NCBI GenBank assembly: GCA_008973525.1
Contig: WACJ01000313.1
Location: 186,001-250,000 of the forward strand
DNA length: 64,000 nt
Reading direction: 5' to 3'
DNA from: Stenopsyche tienmushanensis
Taxonomy: Eukaryota; Arthropoda; Insecta; Trichoptera; Stenopsychidae
Positions 50,722-62,190 of this stretch are shown in pieces; within the stretch, counting starts at the first letter, position 1, and every line of letters starts with the position of its first letter. Position numbers and translations under genes: made by a program. The notes under the pieces were generated by a model. That model saw only the letters and a list, made by a program, of their open reading frames with translations, did no database searches and was not told the origin of the DNA.

Positions 50722-51277
50722 TCTATTTCAACATCAATACTACATTCAAATCGTCCATTCGCACGCGAATCTCTTATATATTTAATAAATGGATATGACA
50801 TAATAGACATAAAATTAGCATAAATTTGTAATCATGCAAAACACCCGACAAAAATAATTTACATTATTTTTAAATTCAAACGTAAATGAACATAATTTCT
50901 TAATAATATTTTATTATCAATGATTGTTGACAAAAATTTACAAAATTTCGTACTTTCGTGGAAGATTATGTGTAAAAGATTATATATTTCATCACTTAAA
51001 CAACTCATCTTCATCAACATAAAAAAATTAAATATGTACTGTGAAGTAAAAACAATGTTAAAAAGAAGCGTGGGAAGTAAAGTGTCTGGGCCAAAGATCA
51101 AAATGAAGATCTTCAAAAATGTTAGTACAAATATGTGATTTTGATTTTTTGATGATAAACAATAAAAATGACAAAAAACGATGACAACTACCAAGCAGTC
51201 TATCAAAATTCTCAGCATTCGAATAAAATAAATTATAGACTAAACATACATTTTCCGGCAATATAAAATATTTATAT

Positions 51278-51345
51278 TTAACCTGTTAAATGCCAACGAC
51301 TCATCGGCAAGTCGCATTTGTACGCTTTGGCAGTTAAAAGGTTAA
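51278..51345. mobile_element. Minimal TTAA-ended inverted-repeat element (68 bp)
   Basis: TTAACCTGTTAAATGCCAA at the left pairs with the reverse complement of the right end, TTAACCTTTTAACTGCCAA (17 of 19). Only about 30 bases lie between the arms. The form suggests a terminal-only remnant of a TTAA-targeting transposon, or a hairpin. Confidence 0.55.
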
Positions 51346-51490
51346 AATAAGGGTAAACATTTGATTATGATTTTTGATTTAAAAACTTAAACAAAAACAC
51401 GATTTTTCAAACATTTTCTAAATTAAAATCATAAATATGACTCGCGTAAATCTAAAAAAACTCAATATATATATATGAATATTATTTTAA

Positions 51491-51692
51491 TTATTAAAAT
51501 ATTAATAAATAGCCGGGTGTTCGATCGCGTTAACGTTTTTGGTAAAAAATTAAAAAACGATTTTTTTACCTTATTCGATATTTCGGACCACTCGTCGGGT
51601 CCATTCTCAAGGATTGACAATTCGTTTTTTTAATTTTTTACCAAAAACCTTAACGCGATCGAACACCCGGCTATTTATTAATATTTTAATAA
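51491..51692. mobile_element. Foldback element with about 70-bp near-perfect arms
   Basis: The left arm (51491-51560) and right arm (51622-51692) are near-exact reverse complements, including AATAGCCGGGTGTTCGATCG. A loop of about 60 bases carries GGACCACTCGTCGGGTCC. It is noncoding. On each side lies a direct repeat of about 40 bases (51434-51480 and 51695-51739) starting AAATATGACTCGCGTAAATC, much longer than a target duplication. Confidence 0.75.
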
Positions 51693-52042
51693 TTTAAATA
51701 TGACTCGCGTAAATCTGAAAAACTCTAATATATATGAATGTATTTATATTGCTTAAAAAAATGATTGTTTTACATAGCACTTAGTATATTATAAATGCTA
51801 TGGTATTTAAGACCTTACACATTTTTATAAATGATAAATTAATAATGATTACCATTGTTTAAAAATAATGGCTGTATTTTTTAAAAAAATGTTATGTCGA
51901 CGTTTTATTTTATATTTCTCGTCTAAAATTCACCGAGCTATATTCTTAATGGTCACTAAAATGTTAGTTAAGTTCTCTCAGTAGTAGAAACAAGAATGCG
52001 TCATTAAATGTCATATTGACAGCGTCTCGAATTCGCTAAGCA

Positions 52043-53337
52043 ATGGATTTGAATCGTGTGCCTAACGACCAAAAGCTATATCTGTGTAAATTTTATTTTA
52101 AAGGTTCGCAAATAAAAATCATTATATTCTTTCAATACTGAAATTGAATATTAAAAGATAACATAAACTATTCTTTATTGTTGCAGTTGGATTTTTACTA
52201 CTTCCGTTTGTGTGGGCTGTCAACGCTTGCTGGTTCTTTTCAGAAGCATTTCGCAAACCACCTTATGATGAACAGAAACAGATAAAACAATGTATGTTGA
52301 TTTCATTTTGTAACCTAATTTAATTTATAACCTATTTAGAAACGAAAAATTGAAATACAAACAAATGTATGCAAGTTATTTAGTTACATATTTTATACAT
52401 TTGTAAATTATATGTATACGTTAAAAAACAAAATCTGCTAAAAAATATGCTCTGTTCTTTGTGTAATGTTTTATGAAACGGTCACCAAGACGCTTCCTCA
52501 GTTTGTTGGACCACTTATCCTAAAAATATGTCATTTAATGGCTTTTTTAATCTTGAAATCACATGTAGTGCATATTTAAATAGAATTCATTGAAACTGGA
52601 AGTTAAAGTTCAATCCCGAGACTATATAGAAAATTAATATTCCGCAGTTGATTAAGAAATCTTGCTGATATGCTTCAAGAGCAATGTTTCGATTGCCACA
52701 GCTGTGAAATTTCACATGAAAGTTCATTTTTGAATATGGCTGTTCTATTTATGATTAGTCCTTTTGTATGAACTTTGTTTGCTATGAATATGAACAGATT
52801 AGAAGCATTGAAGTTGTGGCACTAACATTATGCTGAAGATTTCGCTTGAGGAGCATATAAAAAATGATCTACAAGTCCCACAAGAAATGATCATTTTCAG
52901 ATATCATTAAGTATAAAGTGATGGCGGAAGAGAAATAGTTTCTCAAGATTATGGAACATCGCAACTGAATTAGACTCGGAGTGGAAGAGCTGTTTCATTT
53001 CATTAAAGGCAAGAAGTAGTTCACACTTGACATTAACACCGTGTAGATGTCTATATCTGAACTTATATAAATAGATATTTTAAGGAACGAGATTTTCTCA
53101 GGGTCATTCTATTTTCTTTTATCTTGTTTGTTGAGGTTCGATTTTTAATGTCAATTGGTAAAATAATTATTCAGTTTTTACGTTTTTTATTTTTCAGATG
53201 TGATATGGTCAGGAATAGGAACACTGATTTGGGCTGTTGGAATCATGACGTGGGTGATCGTATTTCAAATCAACCGTGCATCTTGGGGAGAATTTGCTGA
53301 TGATATAAGTTTCATAATACCATTAGGAAAAGCATAG
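52043..53337 (+). CDS. pen-2: Gamma-secretase subunit PEN-2 (101 aa, three exons)
   Basis: Small membrane subunit of gamma-secretase that binds presenilin and triggers its endoproteolysis, needed for Notch processing in ER/Golgi and at the plasma membrane. Exons 52043-52103, 52187-52291 and 53198-53337 join in phase to give 101 residues, the same length as human PEN-2. Landmarks are [17 protein letters not shown] at the start, [13 protein letters not shown] in the first hydrophobic segment, [17 protein letters not shown] in the loop, a second hydrophobic segment [15 protein letters not shown], and the conserved C-terminal ISFIIPLG required for presenilin binding. An AATAAA lies 30 bases after the stop (53367-53372). 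Confidence 0.96.
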
Positions 53338-53366
53338 TTTCAGTACAATCTGAAAAACCTAAATCC

Positions 53367-53372
53367 AATAAA
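53367..53372 (+). terminator. Poly(A) signal of pen-2
   Basis: AATAAA 30 bases downstream of the pen-2 stop codon. It is the nearest signal and well placed for a short 3' UTR. Confidence 0.6.
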
Positions 53373-53379
53373 TTTTAGT

Positions 53380-54040
53380 ATAACTTTTTTATTTAACTAA
53401 TTATGATAATAAAATGATAAATGCAAATGGCCTTTCATTGTATTCTAATACAAGTGATATAGATGATTCGTTTATTTATGTATGATGTAAACAATTTAAC
53501 ATTAGATGTTAATTGGACAAAGATGACTCATTGGTGACTTATCAGGGTATTGCCAGATTTATAATCTATTTTGTTATAAATATGTATCTTTAATACACAA
53601 CAATTTATGCTTGAATTTCACTCTGGCGATTTCCTCGTCCAAGTCCCATTATTCCTTATTTTATTTCATTAATATATTTAATAATTAATACATTTATTAT
53701 TTAATTTTATATTATTTTCTATTAAGTCAAATTACTTCCACATTTAATAAAATAAATTTTAACAGTAAATGTTTGTTTTAATGAGAATTGAAATTACTGG
53801 ACTTTTTAACTTTGCTGATAATCTAATTTATAATATTAAATTTTCAATCCAATTATTTTCATGAATATTAAAAAAAATGTTATTACTCATATATTAGTCC
53901 TTGAACCATCTCATATTATATTGGATGGAGTAATTATTAATAATTTAATTGATAATGATTATACATAGCAAGTCAATAATGTCTTAGTGTAGGTATAACA
54001 ATTGTGTGTGTGTATAGCGGTGGTGATGCATCTGCATTGA
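53380..54040. other. AT-rich intergenic DNA
   Basis: Between pen-2 and the dead mariner. No gene or repeat recognised beyond a short GT run near 54003. Confidence 0.5.
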
Positions 54041-54049
54041 AGCACTATA

Positions 54050-54870
54050 ATGTAGCTTTAAAATCAGTGTCATTTTTTTATAGTTTCAAACATGTTGAAT
54101 TTTGTGCCAAGTAAACCGTATTTGCAGGGAATTTTACTGCACTACTTTATTCAAAAGAAATCTGCAGCCGGCAAGCACATAGAATCCTTGTGAAAATTTA
54201 TGGTGATCATTTTCTGGTGGAAAGAACATGTGGAGATTGGTTTAATCGCTTCAAAAATAATGATTTGTGACACTGGTGCACTAAAAGACGAGGTTTGAAG
54301 ATGAAGAATTGGAAACATTGCTTGATGAAGACCCATATCAAGCTCAATCTGAACTTGCAAAATCATTAGGAGTCAATTAAACAACAGTTTTGAAAAATCT
54401 GACAGCATTGGGAATGATACAAGGAAAGATTTTAGGTGCTTTACGACTCGAAGACGAGAGATGTTGAAAGGCATCTTTTTGCATGTGAACAGCTGCTCCA
54501 ACGGTAAAAAATAAAAAGTTTTTTACATTTTATCGTGACTGGCGATGAAAATTGAAAGCTTATGCTCTGTATTTGTCTGGATCAGCTGGTATTATGAGCC
54601 AAATCATCACAGAAAATCTATACTGAAAGCAATTGATACATTTGAGCCGAGCATTGAAGGAAAAGCCACCACGATATGTCCAAAGACATGACATGGTGAT
54701 TTTGCAGCCTTAACAATACTAAGCCAAATGTCGCATCATCGGTCAAAACCTACCTAGATGATGAGACGGGAAGTTTTACTTAACACGCTTTATGAAGTTT
54801 AAAGATATGACACGTTTGTGATATTAATCCGAGAAGGAATGCTTATAATTGTAACTGATGGTTTCAATTT
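54050..54870 (+). pseudogene. Dead mariner transposon
   Basis: The plus strand reads a broken transposase: an N-terminal MLNFVPSKPYLQGILLHYF region, FEDEELETLLDEDPYQAQSE followed by LAKSLGVN and TTVLKNLTALGMIQ (the helix-turn-helix block Q.ELA..LGV...I...L..MG), then KRHLFACEQLLQR and IVTGDEN (the first catalytic Asp block). Several in-frame stops and frameshifts follow. It is a different lineage from the copies at 29.6 kb and 50.1 kb. Terminal repeats were not found, so the ends are approximate. Confidence 0.75.
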
Positions 54871-55205
54871 CAGTAGCTATTTAAACAGATGACAAATAAA
54901 GGAAAACTTTGTCTAGTAGCAGTAGTGAGAGATAATAAAATTATAAATTATAGAGCATACATTTTGAAAGATGATTATTCTTTATTAACATGACTCCAAT
55001 GCACAAAACATGATTTTTTTCTTTTACAGCTAATAATATCACATGTGTTCACACTAGTCTGGCGATTAAAATATAAATGACGCCATAACTAATAATTTTG
55101 ATATAAAAATTAATAAAAACATAAATTTATCCATTCTAGTAAGCTGGAATTAACGAAAAAGGTAAAGAATTAGCTCGGTTAAAATACTAAATACTGGAAA
55201 CATGA

Positions 55206-55601
55206 TTATTTTACACTTTCTTCTGAAGTGTCTGCACTATTATAATGATCTGATGACAGTAAGCCGTTTTCCAAAAATACTTTTTTTTCATATCCAAATT
55301 GTTCTAGGTGGCATTCTATTTCGTTTAAGTTTGTAGATATATCTTTGAAGCTTTCCAAGTGATTATCGTATTCATTGGACATTGTCGCATTTAATTGTTT
55401 GGATTCTTCAACCATGTGCACCATGATTTCGTTTATGTCATGCAACTCTGACAAGAGACTTTCGAAGTATTTGTTGGAGGAATCGGATATATCATACTCT
55501 ATTACTGAAAATATGGATTTCAATTTAGTTTCCAAATTTTTTTCGAGGGTGTGAATATCCGTTTCTATACTTTTTGCGTGTTCTCTGAGTCGAGCGAACA
55601 T
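55206..55601 (-). CDS. Unrecognised coiled-coil protein (131 aa)
   Basis: Starting at the ATG at 55601-55599, 131 codons run MFARLREHAKSIETDIHTLE to TSEESVK and a stop. The whole chain is charged with heptad-like hydrophobic spacing and no membrane segment, so a helical coiled-coil protein is expected. The start is chosen because a splice acceptor (TATTTTCAG) lies just upstream at 55620; a noncoding exon with donor CTTCG|GTAAGT ends at 55981. The mRNA would thus carry one 5' UTR intron (55620-55980). It lies head-to-head with PEX16. Size and shape recall small subunits of BLOC-1/BORC or other tethering complexes, but no family motif is visible and I do not assign one. Confidence 0.75.
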   Translation of the reverse strand: MFARLREHAKSIETDIHTLEKNLETKLKSIFSVIEYDISDSSNKYFESLLSELHDINEIMVHMVEESKQLNATMSNEYDNHLESFKDISTNLNEIECHLEQFGYEKKVFLENGLLSSDHYNSADTSEESVK

Positions 55602-55620
55602 ATCTATATCTATATAAATC

Positions 55621-56990
55621 TGAAAATACAAAACATAATTGTTAATCAAATTATTAAAGTATATTAAATGTAATATTTAAAGGAAATGGAATTATTAACA
55701 AAAGAATAACCTTTATTGCAAGACGTTTAACGTTCAAACTTGATTGTGTTGAAATGTAGCTTAAGGCCCAAAACTGATATGTTGCGACCATTGAATAAAA
55801 ACAATGCTTTTATTTTTATTTTATTCAAATTAAATACAGGGACGCTTAAATATTTTAAATCGTACAAATGAGGATTTAAAAAATATATTATTTTTAAAAA
55901 CGTCTTGCGTAAAGAAATATTTGCAATTCAATAATATACTTTTCATAAATTTATCATTTAAAAAATGATATAAAACTTACCGAAGATTTAGTTGATAATC
56001 AATCGATTTATATAAAAATGGTATTTAAAAAATGAATTATAAAAGAGCAATGTAACCTCACTTGAGATTAAAAAAAATCTGAGTAGTTGTTTATTGGTCG
56101 TTTGACAGTGCACGGTTCAAAGTCCTTTAAATGTCACTTTTATCATTTCCACTCCGTCAAATACAACCCAAAAATACACTATAGTATTTGAAAAGTATAC
56201 CCAATAATATAATATAGATTTCGTCGATTTTATTCTCGTAAGTGAAATATCAGAATTAAATCAAATAAATATTTTTAAATAACCAGAGTTCTAACACATG
56301 TATGACATCAAATTATAGCTATTTCCATATAATGTGTATACATAATGACATATTTCCATTAGCTTATGAATTAAATATTCGATTAATGGACATATCTAGT
56401 ACCCTTAAATATATTTAACATATTCTATACAATTTAAAATAAGCCTTCAATAAAAAAAATATTTTATTATTTATGGCCTAAATCATATATATATATTTAT
56501 GCCATAGTGGTCTTGAAAATTACGGATTCTTATCTGTGTTTTGGGTGGAAACAGATTTATGTCGAGGCAATACATTGCAGTCGTAAAATAACGGTGCTTA
56601 ATATTTGATCCATAAAAAAATATGTATATTACTGCATATGATTTTAAAGTCATATTTTGAATGATAAAATAAATACTGGTTATTCAAATAATATTATTTA
56701 TGAAAGATTTAATAGTAATAAATATTATTTTAATTGTTCTCGCTTGTTAAAATTTTGATTATCTAAATTTGCCTTTTCTAAAAAAAAAATTGGCTAAACT
56801 AAAATAATGAGTTTCACAAATATTTAAATACTTTACACAATTTGATTATGTGTATTTAAAATTTGTTTTTTAAATGTATATATACATTAATGAATTTATA
56901 GAGATTTTAAGGTTTACGTGAGTCTTGTTCATTTTTCTTCAATAGTTCATTTTTGTTACAGGAGTTGTATTAAACATACAAATTTTCAAG
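55621..56990. promoter_or_regulatory. Shared upstream region of the coiled-coil gene and PEX16
   Basis: The two genes diverge across about 1.4 kb. It contains the 5' UTR intron of the minus-strand gene (55620-55980) and ends with an acceptor (TTTTTGTTACAG, ending 56961) 30 bases before the PEX16 ATG, so PEX16 probably also has a 5' UTR intron. No TATA box is clear. A bidirectional promoter near 56.0-56.3 kb is possible. Confidence 0.4.
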
Positions 56991-57995
56991 ATGGCTTCTA
57001 TTCGAATTGTTAATGATGCACTCAGAGGCTACAAAAAATGGGTCACAGAAAACCCTGGACGGGCTACTGAAATGGAAACCGTCACAAAGTGGTTGTCATA
57101 CTTTGTAGCTGGCAAAATTAACAAATCTCCGATTCTATCTGAGTTAGTTTATTCAGTTTCAAATCTGTTTTCACTTTATAATGATTTACTCATTAGAAAA
57201 TCACAAAGTAACCCCGATCAACCTAAAAATGTAATCAAAGAAAGACTCAAATTGTGGCTGACAATATTGCATTATTGCGAGGTATTCATTGAAATAACAT
57301 CTAGAAATAAATGGGGAAATAGAGGAAAGTGGAGTGCCGCCACAGTTGTGCAAATTATTAGATGCATATCTAATTTAGTTCTTATTCATCAACACTCTGA
57401 GATACCTATACAGCAACCGCCCATTCCGACACTATTGAGAAGCAAATTTACTCAACAAAATGTCACTGAAGAATTTAATAACGACGGTTTTGTTTTAAAA
57501 AGAAGTCGTCGCATCATTCGCAAAGTGGAAGCTGCTCCGCCTATCAATTTGAGGGACTGGAAACCTTTAGATAATGATTCTCGAAATTCAACTTTAATGA
57601 ATGTTGGCGCGGGTGATATGGAAAAGAAAAAAATTGCCGAGACGCTATACGTCATCAAACCCTTGGTTCACTTAGGTTCTGTTGCTTGTTTCGGTTCGGA
57701 AACGTGGAAGCAATGGCTTACATTTTTAGGTTTTGATTTGTTTAGTTTACATTTGTATAGTGATGAAATGGCCAGCTTGGACTTGGAACAACGTTCTGAA
57801 ATTAACCGCAGAAAATTGTCTTTATTGTTATATTTACTACGGTCACCTGTTTATCAGAAACACAGTGCTGTTGTCATTGATAATTTCTTAAATAGTGTTT
57901 CGAAAAATGTCCCATTGATGAGTATTATATGTAATCCTATTTTGCATTACATTTCTCATTGGCAAGATACTTATTTTTATATGTGGCCTAATTAA
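56991..57995 (+). CDS. Pex16: Peroxisomal membrane biogenesis protein PEX16 (334 aa)
   Basis: Integral peroxisomal/ER membrane protein that recruits PEX3 and supports insertion of peroxisomal membrane proteins. A single open exon gives 334 residues, close to human PEX16. Conserved features are YKKWVTENPG near the start, KWLSYFVAGKI, LSELVYSVSNLFSLYNDLL (about 44-63), LKLWLTILHYCEVFIEI, the KRSRRIIRKVEA segment, LYVIKPLVHLGSVACFG, LLLYLLRSPVY and the C-terminal HWQDTYFYMWPN. An AATAAA follows at 58039-58044, and a 5' acceptor ends at 56961. The coding region is intact; lack of coding introns contrasts with the intron-rich neighbours. Confidence 0.95.
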   Translation: MASIRIVNDALRGYKKWVTENPGRATEMETVTKWLSYFVAGKINKSPILSELVYSVSNLFSLYNDLLIRKSQSNPDQPKNVIKERLKLWLTILHYCEVFIEITSRNKWGNRGKWSAATVVQIIRCISNLVLIHQHSEIPIQQPPIPTLLRSKFTQQNVTEEFNNDGFVLKRSRRIIRKVEAAPPINLRDWKPLDNDSRNSTLMNVGAGDMEKKKIAETLYVIKPLVHLGSVACFGSETWKQWLTFLGFDLFSLHLYSDEMASLDLEQRSEINRRKLSLLLYLLRSPVYQKHSAVVIDNFLNSVSKNVPLMSIICNPILHYISHWQDTYFYMWPN

Positions 57996-58038
57996 ATATT
58001 ACACATTCTATTTATATTTAATTTTCAGTCATTACTCA

Positions 58039-58044
58039 AATAAA
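58039..58044 (+). terminator. Poly(A) signal of Pex16
   Basis: AATAAA 44 bases after the PEX16 stop; well placed for 3' end formation. The next gene converges from the other strand about 1 kb away. Confidence 0.6.
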
Positions 58045-59018
58045 AGTGCCTTTTTGAGAGTTTCAGTTGACTGAAAATGAAAGGAGTATGTTACTTTTTT
58101 TATTATGTTATTAAGTTTTCAATTATAGGGTTAGTAATATTTATTTAACTCTATTGAAAAGGAGATTTTTTGTATTTCCATGTATGTGAACATCGAGAAA
58201 CATTTTATTAAGTTTACATAAGCACTATGAAAGTGTAAAATCGGCATATATTATTTAATTATTTTTATATAATTTCATAGTTTTGTTGTTTTTGAATGTC
58301 TAAAAATCATTCAAATAAAATGATTAGTAAATATTTTTACTTTAACAAGACTAAGTAATTATCATGTTTTTTTTATACATAAATGTAATGTAAGGTTTAT
58401 GGCGGCTTTTCTTATTTATCCTTGACAAATATTAGTCCATCTCCAAGAAGCTTGTATTTTTTATTTCATAAATCTTAATAATGTTTTCGTATATATTTTA
58501 TAAATATGTAATACTTGAAATCTTAGGTATATATGTATCAATCAAAATTTTTTTTAAATAAAACTTTCATGCACTCGGACAAAAGGTAGTAAATTTTTTG
58601 AAAAATGTTCATAGCAAAACATAAACTTTTCAACATTTTTATAAATTTATTCAATTGGCACAAATTAGTTTTTAATAATACATATTGTAGTTAAGTTATT
58701 CCAACATATTTTCGTTTTATCAAAAGGATATGGGCAGTTGGTAAAAGTTATTAATATGAATTTTTAATAAACATAAAAATTGGTGGAAGATTTAATGTGA
58801 ATACACTTCATATTGTAAATACTAAGAATATTCAAACAAAATTTATACATTGCTTGTGGTTTGTTACATAATGTGATAAAAATGTGAATTATGTGAATAA
58901 AGATAAGGCAATTTGCATGTAATTTATCTTTCTTTTTAATTTGCGAGTAATCTCATTATACATAAGAGAAATTAAAACAAATAATGCTTCTTTTTTTGCT
59001 CTTGATGGTTGAGGTTTT
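58045..59018. other. Convergent intergenic spacer
   Basis: AT-rich DNA between the 3' ends of PEX16 and the P450. No coding or repeat signal seen. Confidence 0.6.
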
Positions 59019-61362
59019 TTATGTCAAATGATCACTATTGCGATCTCTTGCCTTTAAGCCGATCCAAAATCCCCCCTCAACACCTAATCCCAGAGAGGCC
59101 TTACCAAGCGTTAAAGGATTTATTGTTTTTGATGTTGGCACAAATTCAAATTTTGATAACATGTAGAATATTACAGTTTTAATTTCCATTAAAGCAAAAC
59201 GGGATCCTAAAAAGATGGATTGATAGAAGGTAGTGGTAAAAATAATTAATGAAAAAGTAGCAAAAACTGAAGATACCAATACAATTTCTGGACCCCAAAC
59301 CAAATGGAAGGTATGTAAATGGTTGAATAGAAGGTTTATTTTCATCGGAAAATCTTTCTGGATCAAAATCATTAGGGTTTTTGTAATATTTTGAGTCTCT
59401 ATGAATACTGTAAATGGGTATCCAGATTCCATCACCAGGGTTAATCTAAACATTTAAAGAAATCTGCTTGAATTTGATTTGATTTGATTGATGGAGATTT
59501 AAATTTCATCAAAAATGGATAGTTAATTACGTTTATTACCTGTATTTCATTTCCATTTGGATTTGATGGAGGAACTTTATATGTTTTAACACATTTTCTG
59601 TCAGTCATATGTCCCGGAGGCCATTTTCTTAAAGCTTCTATTTTAATAATTAAAATAATTTATAATACATTAAAATTTATTGCAATTTCCTTTTATGAAA
59701 AAATTCTTTGAAAATATCAAAGATGTACGGATTACAAACCTGAAACGACCATATCCATATATTTCATATTTTGTATGTCATTGTATTGTAATTTTCCATT
59801 ATTTTTTTCCTTCACTTCATCGATTTCACATTGAAGATTTCGTTGTATGACGGGGTTTAATGTTAACTCGTGAGCCAAAAAACTGAGAAGCGTAGATGAT
59901 GTGTCAAAACCAGCTAAAAAGAAAATAATAGCCTGGGCTGCCAAATCATCATCGTCCCATTCTGAAAAAAAAGTGTTTTAAAGTGTTAATTTTGTGATAT
60001 TTTTAAGACTATTTTTAATTTAGTCTTCAAAAAAAAAATATTGCATGTAATACAAAACTAACGTCTCTGAACTGTGAGCTTTCCTAAAAGTGACTCTTCC
60101 ACTGTTGCAAATTCCACATCCTTTGGTTCATCGACGTTGTCGTGTTTTAATGTGCCTTTTTTTGCTTCCATCAAAAGGTGGATAATATCCGGTCTAATAA
60201 TATGATCCCTTTCTCTTTCTAGCATTTGATTTATTACTAGGCCTTTAAAAAAATTGTGAAGTTTCGAACTGAAAAATGTTATCTTGAACGCCTAATGAAA
60301 CATAATAAATGGGAGCACAAATAATTATAACATTTAATGAATAAATGTGAAAAAAAATAACAGACTTTCATAAGTGTGGGTGCCGATGTTAATCCAAAAA
60401 TTTTTAAAAGTCGAGAAAACGGAAACGTTGATATTTCTTTTCCCATCTGGTAAAAATCATTATTTTTATCTTCAAATGAATTTACTTTAACTCCGAAGGC
60501 TGATGTCGCGATGACATCGTTAGTATATCTAGTAAAAGTATCTTTCATTTCAATTTCTAGAACACCACCTATAATTAAAGAGTTCATATTATCAGTATAG
60601 GTATAATATTATAGAATCATATATTAATAAATATGAAAAAAAAATACTCAGATTTGCTTGACTTTTAATTTCATTTGAATAATATTCAGTCATATATTCT
60701 CCACAATCGGCTATGAAATTAAACATATTTTTCATTTTAGAACTGGTAAAAGCTGGACTCAAAGTAGCCCTCATATCACGCCATTTTTGACCTTAAATCA
60801 TGTAGTGCAATTGATTTATCATATTTAAACTATACAAACTGATTCAAAATATGTATTACAAAATAAATATTGTACACTAGGTTTATAGGTTTTATTGTTA
60901 TATTTATATACCTTTTAAAGATGATAAGTTTTTTCCAAAGACAGGATCATTGTCTTCGTTTATTATAGTTTGTCTCTCTGGAAAAGACTCGAAATCTTTT
61001 ACAGCGAGTTTTTTTATAACATCAATATCTCTTATTATGAGGGAAGGTCTTAAAAATTGATAAAACCCCACATATCTATGAAAGTATACAATTATTTAAG
61101 TAATTTTAACCTGCATCATTGAACCATCACATAAATAAAAATATACCTACTTTTCATCTGGGAAAGATGTGTACGCTTTATCAATAATTTCAATAAAGCT
61201 CCCTTTTTTTGATAGGACATCCCACATGTTTCCCACGATTGGGTACACTGGTAATGTTTTTATATCTCTATCTTTAAAAAAATAAGCTTTCGTTTTAAAA
61301 TAGATGTAAATTAAAATTAGGAAAACGATGCTTAAAAAATAGTCCCAAAATGTGAGTTCCAT
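59019..61362 (-). CDS. Cytochrome P450, CYP9-like (542 aa, nine exons)
   Basis: ER-anchored haem-thiolate monooxygenase; CYP9 enzymes typically act in xenobiotic or lipid oxidation. Exons in gene order: 61362-61151, 61075-60912, 60791-60648, 60568-60366, 60291-60063, 59961-59740, 59637-59540, 59445-59277, 59206-59019. All join in phase to 542 codons. Visible are an N-terminal anchor (FLSIVFLILIYIYF), QKWRDMRATLSPAFTSSKMK (helix C), the I-helix AGFDT (334-338), ExxR (392-395, EALR), WPP..TDR typical of CYP9, PERF (453-456), and FGLGSRNCIG with haem Cys 479. The C-terminal EGGFWI also fits CYP9. All key residues are present, so it is probably functional. Two donors are non-ideal: GTCTGT after exon 4 and GTATTT after exon 3. 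Confidence 0.93.
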
Positions 61363-62114
61363 TTTCTGAAAAATTATCAGAAATACACTAATTATGATGT
61401 TGTTTTCAATGGTGGTTTATTACATATCAAATATTAAATTATAATCAAAAGAAAATTTGTACAAACTGTTATAGCAAACTAAACGGGTCTTAACTTATCG
61501 AAGGACTACTAGTTGTTACTACTCTTTTGCTTATGGTGCAACACATCATGTGGTTTTTCTTATCAACCATGTTTACATTCAAAATTGTCATATAATTGAT
61601 AAGATAATAGGTGTTTTTTGAACTTTTCTTGCAAAAAAAAAAAATACATTTGAGATAATAAAAACTATTATTTGAGATGACAAACATATATTTGCAAAGG
61701 CAATATTTAATTACAATGTCAATAACAAATTCAGCTTTATATAAACATTTATAGATATTTTTTTAATGTAGTATGTGTACGCTTTGTAGATTATAAAATA
61801 TTTTTGTCTTACTTTAACACTTTATTGACCGAATAAACTTACACAAATTACCACACGTTTATTAAAAAAATGATAAATTTGGACGATTCTTGAAATTCTT
61901 ATTACTTTCGATTCAATTGATAGATCTGGATTTATAATATTTATAGAACTCTGATTTTAAGAAATTGCGCTTTAAGTAAGTGTAGTACACTTACTTTCTG
62001 AATATACCTCGCATGTAACGTGAAAGAACCTATTATTCGATAGCCACCTCACTTCTGCATAGAGAAGGAAATGTTATGATTCAATATTTTTGCATGGCAA
62101 ATTTCTTGAAATTT

Positions 62115-62190
62115 GCCATACTGTTTGCGGCCCGGTAGAAAGTCTCTGCAACCCGGCACTGGGCCACGGACCACCGGTTGGAGAACACTG
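62115..62190. repeat. Possible hAT-type transposon end
   Basis: A GC-bearing stretch with GCGGCCCGG..CCCGGCACTGGGCCACGG and the terminus GGTTGGAGAACACTG. The reverse complement, CAGTGTTCTCCAACC, is the style of a hAT terminal repeat. Only this end is seen. Confidence 0.4.

Noticed and set aside
55602..55649. N-terminal extension of the coiled-coil frame to 147 codons
   Set aside because: The extra codons lie in the intron upstream of the acceptor at 55620 and in the few 5' UTR bases after it; the start at 55601 is preferred.
59019..59453. 144-codon single open frame at the P450 3' end
   Set aside because: It reads out of frame through an intron. Splicing 59277 to 59206 restores FGLGSRNCIG and the C-terminus.
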